Shown piece after piece: positions 13,175 through 20,535 of a DNA stretch of 23,357 bases. The translations under genes were made by a program, and so were the position numbers. Source of the stretch: Firmicutes bacterium UBA4981 (GTDB lineage Bacteria > Bacillota > SHA-98 > UBA4971). The notes below the pieces were generated by a model. The model saw only the letters and a program-made list of their open reading frames with translations, had not been told where the DNA came from and searched no databases. Numbering within the stretch: position 1 is the first letter of the stretch; every line of letters starts with the position of its first letter. The stretch spans positions 1 through 23,357 of the forward strand of contig DGZL01000104.1 in the NCBI GenBank assembly GCA_002398515.1, read 5' to 3'.

Positions 13175-15313
13175 TCACAAAAACCTCTTGGCAAGTGCAT
13201 CAAGAATTGCTCTTTTCCCTAGTCGCGATTTGACAACCGGTAGATCCGTGCGCGGCGGCTCCAGCGCTGCCTCTACATCATGGCCCATATGACTTGTGAT
13301 AAGAAGCAATCCACAACAAAGTTTGTGCTTAGCAGCTTCATTCACAGGCTTTGCATCGAAACGCTGATTCCTTTCGCATTCATACCACTTTAGCTCCCTT
13401 AGCCCCAAGCTTTCCTTCAATTCACCGGCAAACTTAGGTTCCAAGCCTCCCACCACAATTAGAGTTTTCTCTGACAGAACCCCCTTTAACCTGATGGAAA
13501 TAGCATCCTCATCATAAGCCTGAAAGTCTCTGTAGAACTCTGTATCAGTGAGGGCATTGTCCAACCGGTCTTCGAGTTTGCCTATACGCCCCCCAAACAA
13601 AGGATCTTCTTTGCCGAAAGTTGTAATGAGTCGACTTACCCATTTTGACGAATCAGCTAGATCACATGTATTAAGTAGTGAGTCAACCATATCAAGGACA
13701 TGTCGCGCAGCCAGTTCCCGTAAGCCTGGATCGCTGGAGCAAAGATCCCCATAAGTATCATCGATTATGTATTCGAAAGTCCCAAGAGTGAACCTTTTCT
13801 TGGCCAATTCTACATAACGCCTAGCCATCTCTGCATTATTGTCCCGGACACAGCATTTGATAGCCCGTCTGATAAAAGCCTCACTAGGTGGTTCTGCGCT
13901 ATCCTCTCCAAGGTTAATATACATTTCCACCAGTTGCGGGTTCATTTTCAGATTTGGGTCCCTCTCGCACTGGTCTGCAAGATACCTAAAGGCACGATTC
14001 TGGGAATCATCAGAGCCCAAATCAAGATAGTAGGCAAACTTCAAAATATTTTCCGGCCGAGTAAAGTAGTCTTCAGACATGAGCTCGATGACTTGAGCAA
14101 GGTGCAGGACTTCAATATTGGCAAGGCATTCCAGCAGTCGCATGGCCTGGTTTTCGCCTAATTGCTCGACCGCCTGCACGAAGACATTAATCCGGCTCTC
14201 CGTCTGCAAGTCTATCAGCGGAATGATGTCTTCATAAGGATACTCAGCTCTAACAGCGGTAGCGGCTTCAAATAGTATCATCGCACCGTTGCTGCTTAAG
14301 CAATTTCGATCCAGGTTCCGTAACTGGTTGTATGCTTCCTCAGGACGACCGCTCCGGAGATATGCTTCAGCCAGATCTTCCACCAAGTCGACATCACCGG
14401 GGAATGACGGCAGGACATAGTGATAAAGCAATTCTATTTTCGTTTCCAAAGCTGTGCTCGTATCCTTGTCTATATGGCGCCATAACTGTCTTACAGCCTT
14501 TTGCCGAATCTGGTCATTCTTGTCCACCATCACATCACGGGTACCAGTCTTCTCTGGCGGAAGCACTGTACAAGGCGGGATCTCTATCTTCTCCATTAAG
14601 GAAGAATGTCTTATTGGATACGAGGCAATTTCGTAACAGCGGGGTATCGCCAAGGACGGCATCTCTATTTTAATTTCACGGGAACGCTCAGCGTCTACCT
14701 GTTTGATTATATCCCCAGTGTCGCTGTCTATTATCTGAAGCTCTTTCCGGTAGGACCCCCCCACTGCAACCTCATTCTCAAGATCCAAGACAAGTTGAGG
14801 GGTCTCATCGTCTTCAATCCCAATGATCCGCCAAAACACTGTATTGTTATAGGATTCCAGTTGGGAAAGAGACTTTGCGACGTGATGCCAGTATTCTCCT
14901 GACACATTCTCACTAAAAGACAGCATCTCGCCTGGCAGAGAAATCGCATCCAAGATAGGGAGGTATTGATATCTTTCGGCAAACCAAGATTGAAAACCGG
15001 GTTCCGCGCTATTTACAAATTCTTGACAAGATATGCGGCATTCAAGCCGGTTGGGATAGGATCCAATGTCAAGCATGTTGCCAAGTCTGACAGGATGAAC
15101 TATCCCTCCTTCGCCAAGGCAAAAGAGCACAGGCTTTCTTGAGTCTACAATGTCCTTCCAGTTTCCCGGCAGATTTCGAGTGCTCATAGAAACCTGCAGC
15201 TCCCTCAGATTGCTGTCTTGGAGGAGCCTTAGATTCTCGATGAGACGAGCCCTGTTTACGAATTGTCTGGTCACCAAAGTAAACTCCAATTTACCATCAC
15301 CACCGATAGTCAT
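13175..15313 (-). CDS. Large helical-repeat protein with DUF2325-like C-terminus, Hsp70 cassette
   Basis: 712 residues from an ATG 9 bp after the Hsp70 stop, with a weak ribosome-binding site, so probably translated by coupling. Residues 1-250 are mixed alpha/beta and unrecognised. Around 305-337 a TPR-like pair appears (VDLVEDLAEAYLRSGRPEEAYNQLRNLD), and helical-repeat character continues to about 600. The last 104 residues (609-712) contain KTLIVVGGLEPKFAGELKESLGLRELKWYE, then LLLITSHMGHDVEAAL, resembling DUF2325, a small Rossmann-like domain of unknown function found at the ends of several bacterial proteins. No nuclease or ATPase motif is seen. As the last gene of the cassette it may be a scaffold or client-recognition subunit; this is inference. 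Confidence 0.85.
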   Translation of the reverse strand: MTIGGDGKLEFTLVTRQFVNRARLIENLRLLQDSNLRELQVSMSTRNLPGNWKDIVDSRKPVLFCLGEGGIVHPVRLGNMLDIGSYPNRLECRISCQEFVNSAEPGFQSWFAERYQYLPILDAISLPGEMLSFSENVSGEYWHHVAKSLSQLESYNNTVFWRIIGIEDDETPQLVLDLENEVAVGGSYRKELQIIDSDTGDIIKQVDAERSREIKIEMPSLAIPRCYEIASYPIRHSSLMEKIEIPPCTVLPPEKTGTRDVMVDKNDQIRQKAVRQLWRHIDKDTSTALETKIELLYHYVLPSFPGDVDLVEDLAEAYLRSGRPEEAYNQLRNLDRNCLSSNGAMILFEAATAVRAEYPYEDIIPLIDLQTESRINVFVQAVEQLGENQAMRLLECLANIEVLHLAQVIELMSEDYFTRPENILKFAYYLDLGSDDSQNRAFRYLADQCERDPNLKMNPQLVEMYINLGEDSAEPPSEAFIRRAIKCCVRDNNAEMARRYVELAKKRFTLGTFEYIIDDTYGDLCSSDPGLRELAARHVLDMVDSLLNTCDLADSSKWVSRLITTFGKEDPLFGGRIGKLEDRLDNALTDTEFYRDFQAYDEDAISIRLKGVLSEKTLIVVGGLEPKFAGELKESLGLRELKWYECERNQRFDAKPVNEAAKHKLCCGLLLITSHMGHDVEAALEPPRTDLPVVKSRLGKRAILDALAKRFL

Positions 15314-15322
15314 GCAATTGCA

Positions 15323-16948
15323 TCACTTGTTCCCCACGACCCTGGATTGCAGGTCCTTGTCTCCCTGAGACATGCCAATGCCTTGGAGTATACTCTCTTC
15401 CAGGTATTCCCGTGAATTAGGCTCAACCGCCTTGAAATGAAGCATTCCGTTGGTATCCACTGTTATGCCAATATCCAATTGATCACCGGTATAGAGGAAT
15501 GGATGGTGAAACTCCTTAAGAGCTATCTGTTTCGTGCGTCCTAGATATCGCTGGCCGATCCGTAAAGGCAAGTTCACATCCAGCGAAAATGGCACTTCGT
15601 ATTTATGATGATATTCATGAGGGTACTTCGAACCTTCAGGCACAATTACCGTAGTCATGTGCCCGGATTCATCCAACACGCCATAAGCATGGGATGTAGT
15701 CATTTGCACGCCGCCCAATACCAAAAGCCCTGAGTCCAGCGCTCCTTTGATAGCAGCTCCCCTTGCAACAGCTTCATCCCGATCCGCCCCGCCGGAAGCG
15801 GGTATTTTAAACGTATTTTCGACCAACCTGTCTATCACAGGAATTCTCGTGGAACCTCCAATTAAGATCACCTTATCTATCTTGTTCCCGGAGTCAAGTT
15901 CGCGGCCTGTTATGTTTTTTGCCTGCATGATTGTGCGTGAAATGACTTCCTTAATCCTTCTAATATACGCATCTATACTGTCTTCGAATTCTTTCCGGGA
16001 AATCTGGACGCTCGTAGCTACGTTCCGAAAAACAGGGATATGAAAATCAACTGATTCAAGATGGGTTAGATCCTTCTTGCATTCCTCTGCAGTCTTTACC
16101 AGGTCGGCAACAACATCCCGCAATCCCCTGTCAGTAATCCTGGATTCATAGCGCAACTCCTGGAAGCTCTCATCAAGAACCTTCAGATTCTCATTTGTGG
16201 GTGAATGGCGTATAGCCTTTTCCAGAGCAGCCTTTGCCAGAGATAGGTCGAAATCGAATCCTCCCAGCCGCGGATCACCGTCTTTTGCCATGACCAGGAT
16301 TTCAGGAAGGCCGTTACTTTGCCCACCGAATATGACTTCACAGATTGACACATCGAAAGTTCCGCCGCCCAAATCAAACACAGCTATGGTTGATCTGTCC
16401 TTCTTAAGAACTCTGCGAAGCCGTCCTTCTTGACGGAGATTCAGGATATAATCTAAGATCGCGGCAGTCGGTTCCTCTATTAACGAGGCCTTTAGACCTG
16501 CAACCTCCGCTGCATCCAGGGTCGCTCGTTTTTGCACATCTCCAAAATAGGCAGGGACTGTAATAACCACGTTGGTTATCGGGTCTTCTAGTTCGAGGTT
16601 TCTTTTGGCGTCTTCGCATACGGATTTCAAAATGCGAGCGGATATGGTTTCAGGATTTACTTCCACAGGCTTAGCTCCTGTGCTGACACTCCACTTAATG
16701 GGTTTCCCCATTTCTCTCTTGACCCACCGGAATGTCCTATCAGGATCTTTGGTGTACATGGATAATGCAGCTTTTCCCACAATGCTTTTGTCGCTGTTGG
16801 GTTGGAAGTAGACAACTGAAGGAGTCAGCTTTCCACCGTCCCTGTTCTTGATCAGGTTCACCGACGACCGTCCGTCCATCACGTAAAGATAGGATAGAGC
16901 TGTATTTGTGGTTCCTAAGTCAATCCCGAATATCTGATTGCGCATCAT
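15323..16948 (-). CDS. Hsp70-family ATPase chaperone lacking the helical lid
   Basis: I favour the ATG at 16948 (AAGGTGA upstream); a second ATG at 16945 and a GTG at 16954 are alternatives. The frame overlaps the 3' end of the coiled-coil gene. All Hsp70 nucleotide-binding motifs are present (numbered from the GTG): phosphate 1 GIDLGTTNTALS (10-21), VVITVPAYF (129-137), IEEPTAAILDY (159-169), phosphate 2 VFDLGGGTFDVS (192-203), DPRLGGFDFD (227-236), adenosine loop VILIGGSTRIP (362-372). A short beta substrate-binding domain follows (about 415-520), but the protein ends near 543 residues, without the roughly 100-residue alpha-helical lid of DnaK. It lacks the dnaJ-grpE-hrcA neighbourhood, so it is an accessory Hsp70, not the housekeeping one. 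It probably acts with the other three proteins of the cassette. Confidence 0.94.
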   Translation of the reverse strand: MMRNQIFGIDLGTTNTALSYLYVMDGRSSVNLIKNRDGGKLTPSVVYFQPNSDKSIVGKAALSMYTKDPDRTFRWVKREMGKPIKWSVSTGAKPVEVNPETISARILKSVCEDAKRNLELEDPITNVVITVPAYFGDVQKRATLDAAEVAGLKASLIEEPTAAILDYILNLRQEGRLRRVLKKDRSTIAVFDLGGGTFDVSICEVIFGGQSNGLPEILVMAKDGDPRLGGFDFDLSLAKAALEKAIRHSPTNENLKVLDESFQELRYESRITDRGLRDVVADLVKTAEECKKDLTHLESVDFHIPVFRNVATSVQISRKEFEDSIDAYIRRIKEVISRTIMQAKNITGRELDSGNKIDKVILIGGSTRIPVIDRLVENTFKIPASGGADRDEAVARGAAIKGALDSGLLVLGGVQMTTSHAYGVLDESGHMTTVIVPEGSKYPHEYHHKYEVPFSLDVNLPLRIGQRYLGRTKQIALKEFHHPFLYTGDQLDIGITVDTNGMLHFKAVEPNSREYLEESILQGIGMSQGDKDLQSRVVGNK

Positions 16949-18071
16949 TCTCACCTTTCCGGGCAGTCATCATTTTCTGCTCAACAAAGATTTCCACGAG
17001 CTCCCGAAGGTCGGTGTACATCCTGTCAGCCTCGTCCATGAAATTCGAAATGCCTTCTTCTTTTGTCAAGTCATCCGGGTAGTGCTCAGATGGCTTCAAC
17101 AACCGCCTGAGCCTCTCTCCCGGCATCAAAGCATCCTGTGCCGGGTCAGAGTACCCTCGAAGGATCAGGGAGGCCCGTTCCAAATTACTCGATACTTTAG
17201 AAATAGCTATATCCTGGGTAATCCTCTGGTTGTGCTCAAGGTCTTTTACCAGGATCTTCAGGCTATTAATCTCCTGCTTCTTCCTATCAAGTTCTTGACG
17301 TAATTCGTTTTGGTGATGCATATGTGACATAAGAGCTTCATCCAGAATCTTCTCGAATACGTCTCTAAGATTCTGTATAACCATGTCCATTTGCGAAGCA
17401 ATAGCCTTTTCACATGCCTCTTTACTCAACGCAGATATCCAAGATTGTGCAGCGGAGAATAGTTCTACAGGAACTTCGGAAGCGACTCCGGCCCTCGAAG
17501 CGGACGGAGAGGCGATAGTCTTTTTGTCAGCGGCAGACGACTTTCCAGCGCCGGAGGATTTCTTAGGAGGGCTGCTCTTCTTGGAACGTTTTACCGCTGT
17601 ACCCACAGAATCTTGTGGTTCCCTGACAGGGAGCAGCAATCGATACACGAGTCCATCGCCGTTATGAAGCACCATGACTTCGTCCTCAGGCCTTTGTGAT
17701 TTGACTATATACGAGAGTTGGCAAGGGACTAGCTCTAGCCATTGTTGTCTTTGTTCATCGTTTATCAGTCCGCCGATTTTTTTCCTACCATCGAAGACGT
17801 CCAAATTCTCGTCAAATTTCAAGCGCTTCACTGGAATTCTATCGACAGTCAACGGCTCACTACCCTTGTCCAACAAAGACAGTTGACTGCTATTAGAAGC
17901 TTTCCTTTCGGTTTTCTCAGACAACACGGGGAGTATGTCCTGCGGAGAAGCTTCAGCAAGAGTCTCGTTGCGTACTTCTACTCGGTTTTCGCCGCTAAGA
18001 TACACAACGGATTGCCGGCTATCACTTTCAGGCAGGGTCACTAATGCAAGCACAACTTCGCTACCCACCAT
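16920..18071 (-). CDS. Coiled-coil protein of the Hsp70 cassette
   Basis: I place the start at the ATG at 18071, which has AAAGG 6 nt upstream; the earlier ATG at 18077 touches that AAAGG. The product is about 383 residues. Positions (from 18077): N-terminal part with a small folded region near 85-150 (KRLKFDENLDVFDGRKKIGGLI), a Lys/Ser/Ala-rich linker at 163-196, a helical region from 203, a strong coiled coil at about 250-285 (NELRQELDRKKQEINSLK), and a C-terminal helical segment ending ELVEIFVEQKMM. There is no signal peptide or membrane helix. It precedes the Hsp70 gene and overlaps it by 29 bp. A coiled coil followed by a helical bundle would suit a nucleotide-exchange or co-chaperone role as GrpE has, but I see no GrpE sequence signature, so this is only a suggestion. 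Confidence 0.85.
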   Translation of the reverse strand: MVGSEVVLALVTLPESDSRQSVVYLSGENRVEVRNETLAEASPQDILPVLSEKTERKASNSSQLSLLDKGSEPLTVDRIPVKRLKFDENLDVFDGRKKIGGLINDEQRQQWLELVPCQLSYIVKSQRPEDEVMVLHNGDGLVYRLLLPVREPQDSVGTAVKRSKKSSPPKKSSGAGKSSAADKKTIASPSASRAGVASEVPVELFSAAQSWISALSKEACEKAIASQMDMVIQNLRDVFEKILDEALMSHMHHQNELRQELDRKKQEINSLKILVKDLEHNQRITQDIAISKVSSNLERASLILRGYSDPAQDALMPGERLRRLLKPSEHYPDDLTKEEGISNFMDEADRMYTDLRELVEIFVEQKMMTARKGENDAQSDIRD

Positions 18072-18147
18072 AACCATCCTTTCACAGGTGACTCTACATT
18101 GGATTCCAGGTCAAGTTCTCGTTGCTTCCCCCAATGCTATCCCCTGA

Positions 18148-18831
18148 TTAGAAGCAGTGAACCCCGGAAATCACAGGGAACTCCTTAGGCGGAAAATTGG
18201 GAGTGGCCGCGTAGCATTCAATTAGAAAATACGTTTGGTGACTCGACATATACTGAACCCACTTCTTCGTCAAATCGTTGAATTCATGCTCCCTTTTCTT
18301 CCTGGCATTGAACCAGTAGTTTTTCCAGCGCATATCTTTGCAGGGTCGTTCCCACCGTCCACCGTCATTCATGAAGCTGATGCGCGATTCCCAAAAAAAC
18401 GGCTTTTCCAGATCGTAATCATGCCAATTCCGTCCACGCTTCTTGGGAGACATGGAGATATCCTGGATAGTATCAACAACTACAATTCCAACATATCCCG
18501 GAGTTTCTTGAATATCATTTGCAATGCTGTCTACGGCGAGGTTGTTCAGAATCTCTACGCGCTGAGCTGTTGTAGAGTATCTTCTTGTCAATCTTGGGGT
18601 GGACGTCTGAGTCAGGACGTACTCCTCAGGACGACTTCTACGGGATTTCTCCAAGATGTCTGCTTCCGTAACTGCAAAGAGATCCCACTTTATGTCCTGC
18701 CCGGATCGAAACTCTTCCATGGGCACGTTGATCATGACCCAGCGATGATTATCCAGATCTCGAGTTATCACGTGGTAACCGTCTTTTTCCCTGGTTGTCT
18801 CGGTGAGGGAGAGAGTCAACAATCTTGGCAA
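18148..18831 (-). CDS. Unrecognised protein, first gene of the Hsp70 cassette
   Basis: A 227-residue protein starting at a TTG (18829-18831) with GGGAGG 8 nt upstream, a strong site that decides the start. I do not recognise the family. It is soluble-looking, rich in Arg, Trp and aromatic residues in its second half (SRISFMNDGGRWERPCKDMRWKNYWF is split by charged residues), has an IVVVDTIQDI beta-strand near 117-126, and ends ISGVHCF. No catalytic motif is obvious. It lies 70-76 bp before the coiled-coil gene on the same strand and is presumably co-transcribed. It could be the specificity or sensor component of the cassette. Confidence 0.8.
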   Translation of the reverse strand: MPRLLTLSLTETTREKDGYHVITRDLDNHRWVMINVPMEEFRSGQDIKWDLFAVTEADILEKSRRSRPEEYVLTQTSTPRLTRRYSTTAQRVEILNNLAVDSIANDIQETPGYVGIVVVDTIQDISMSPKKRGRNWHDYDLEKPFFWESRISFMNDGGRWERPCKDMRWKNYWFNARKKREHEFNDLTKKWVQYMSSHQTYFLIECYAATPNFPPKEFPVISGVHCF

Positions 18832-18965
18832 CGCCTGTACCTCCCAACCAAAATTACCTTCAATCCTACAAAGGGATTAGCCATAAAATATATCTTCTAC
18901 CAGTATCTATGAATATCCTCCCGGGACATAGCCGGAAACTGGCATATCTTCCCATTGATTCCAAA

Positions 18966-18974
18966 TGATATAAT
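18966..18974 (+). promoter_or_regulatory. Extended -10 promoter candidate for dppF
   Basis: TGATATAAT fits the extended -10 form TG-n-TATAAT perfectly; no -35 match lies 17 bp upstream. Transcription would start near 18980 and give a leader of about 200 nt before dppF. Confidence 0.45.
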
Positions 18975-19005
18975 GATTATTGACACAGTAATGACTAAGG
19001 ATCAC

Positions 19006-19128
19006 CGGCAGCAATCTCAACTCCGATCTGCGCAACACCGGACTCAAGGCTAGGCTCAACTGCGGTCCGGCTGTAGTCGGGACAAAGATCTAAGTCAGAG
19101 GACATCTCCTATGAAGCTGAGATTGCCG
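19006..19128 (+). promoter_or_regulatory. Possible structured leader RNA upstream of dppF
   Basis: GCAATCTCA (19011-19019) is perfectly complementary to TGAGATTGC (19118-19126), with further pairing CGG...CCG after a bulge. Inside, CCGGAC (19038-19043) pairs with GTCCGG (19065-19070). This gives a closed multi-stem fold ending 51 nt before the dppF start. It matches no riboswitch class I know. The intergenic 18832-19178 otherwise holds only the promoter candidate and, on the minus strand, the unlocated promoter of the Hsp70 cassette. Confidence 0.4.
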
Positions 19129-19178
19129 ACACAAGACTGCCTCTGGGCAAAACTCCGAGTGATAGGAGGTTCAAGGCA

Positions 19179-20378
19179 ATGCCGAGAGCGACAAGTCACC
19201 AAGAAGCGCTTGTATCTAACAATCCCCTTGTAGCCACGGAAAACCTTAAGAAACACTTTACCATCGAAGAAAGCCTGCTTGCTCGATACTTAGCAGGCGC
19301 AAAGGACCGCGTCGTCAGGGCTGTGGACGGGGTAAGTATCGAAATACTCCCCGGAGAGACCCTTGGCCTGGTGGGCGAATCAGGATGTGGCAAGAGCACT
19401 CTTGGCCGGGCAATCGTAGGACTCTACGAGCCCACTGAAGGCGACGTCCGATTTCAGGGCAAACCCCTTTGGGGCCAGGGCTCTATACCTAAGACAGCTT
19501 TAAGACGCCAAGCTCAGATAATATTCCAGAATCCATATAGCTCGCTAAATCCCAGGCACACAGTGCGTCAGATAATTGGTGTGGCCTTGGCAGCAAGGGG
19601 TGTGCACCCCCAGGACAGGGAAGCGGAGACTATTGGTTTACTTAGGCGTGTAGGATTAGGCGCGGACCACATAGATAGATACCCCCACCAGTTCAGCGGC
19701 GGACAGCGTCAGCGTATCGGTGTCGCTCGCGCCCTCGCCACAAATCCCAAGTTCATTGTGGCAGATGAACCCTTATCGTCACTGGACGTCTCTGTGCAGG
19801 CGCAGATAATCAATCTACTGCAAGAGCTGCAGGAGGAATACGGCCTAACATATCTCTTTATCACCCACGACCTCCGTGTCGCGTACCATATGAGCCATCG
19901 GATAGCTGTGATGTACTTAGGACAGGTAGTGGAATCAGCAGACACTGATGCACTCTACGAGAATCCTTTGCACCCTTATACACAGGCGCTCCTGTCGGCA
20001 ATTCCCTCTGTTGATGCGTCTCGCAGAGCAAATAGAATTCTTCTTGAAGGGACAGTGCCGACACCTATTGATCCACCAACCGGATGCCGCTTTCATCCAA
20101 GATGCAAATATCGTATGCCTATCTGTGAGCAAGAGGCGCCGGACCTCGTTTCTGTGCAAACGCCTATCCAGACTGAAGTAGCACATAGGAGCGCCGGGAG
20201 AATGGGTGATGAATCAGTGAACGGAAGCGCAACCGAAGCAGTAAATGAAGTAGTAAACGGCCGAATGAGCAACGGAACAAACGATATAGTGAAGAATGTA
20301 GTACGTCGTACAGACAGAACCAACATGCATGGGAGGAATACGGAACACTTAGTTCGCTGCCACCTGCATATAGTCTAA
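19179..20378 (+). CDS. dppF: Peptide/nickel-class ABC transporter ATP-binding protein (DppF/OppF type)
   Basis: 399 residues; the ATG at 19179 has AGGAGG about 9 nt upstream. The N-terminus has the DppF-type LKKHFTIEESLLARYLAGAKDRVVRAVDGV. Motifs: Walker A GESGCGKS (66-73), Q-loop Q117 in IIFQNP, signature FSGGQRQR (172-179), Walker B FIVADE (192-197), H-loop His230. The C-terminal region has HPYTQALLSAIP and cysteines 303, 309, 316 and 394. Between residues about 335 and 388 an Asn/Val-rich low-complexity insertion (units like ESVNG, EAVNE, VVNGRMSNG) splits the normally compact C...VRCHL tail. DppF and DppD form the ATPase pair. There is no other dppF in the dppBCD operon, so this gene most likely serves it although it is 8.7 kb away on the other strand. 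Confidence 0.93.
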   Translation: MPRATSHQEALVSNNPLVATENLKKHFTIEESLLARYLAGAKDRVVRAVDGVSIEILPGETLGLVGESGCGKSTLGRAIVGLYEPTEGDVRFQGKPLWGQGSIPKTALRRQAQIIFQNPYSSLNPRHTVRQIIGVALAARGVHPQDREAETIGLLRRVGLGADHIDRYPHQFSGGQRQRIGVARALATNPKFIVADEPLSSLDVSVQAQIINLLQELQEEYGLTYLFITHDLRVAYHMSHRIAVMYLGQVVESADTDALYENPLHPYTQALLSAIPSVDASRRANRILLEGTVPTPIDPPTGCRFHPRCKYRMPICEQEAPDLVSVQTPIQTEVAHRSAGRMGDESVNGSATEAVNEVVNGRMSNGTNDIVKNVVRRTDRTNMHGRNTEHLVRCHLHIV

Positions 20379-20438
20379 GCGGCAACAAGCAAATCAGACC
20401 CGAGCACATAGATCCGGCCACAAATGAGTAAGGCGCCT

Positions 20439-20473
20439 TACACCGTGTAGATTAGGCCATAAAACACGGTGTA
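20439..20473. terminator. Palindrome between convergent dppF and glycosidase genes
   Basis: Perfect 10-bp arms TACACCGTGT (20439-20448) and ACACGGTGTA (20464-20473) around a 15-nt loop. It lies in the 157-bp gap between two converging stop codons, where a two-way terminator is expected. No U-tract follows on either strand, so a Rho-dependent, attenuating or protein-binding site is equally possible. Confidence 0.5.
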
Positions 20474-20535
20474 CCCCACGTGGAACAAGATACTCATAAA
20501 TGGTCATAAAGTGTTCACTGATTTCTCACAGGCAT

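Noticed and set aside
18235..18912. 225-codon open frame on the + strand
   Set aside because: Antisense to the 227-residue gene at 18148-18831, which has a strong GGGAGG site at its start; this frame has none, and its sequence is low in motif content.
18979..18987. ATTGACACA as an inverted partner of the 25-bp element, making 13.1-19.0 kb a transposon
   Set aside because: Only nine bases match, no target-site duplication or transposase is visible, and the flanks do not continue the similarity.
19111..19236. Short frame beginning MKLRLPTQ upstream of and overlapping dppF
   Set aside because: Weak ribosome-binding site, overlaps the dppF start in another frame and falls in the paired leader; no support beyond an open frame.
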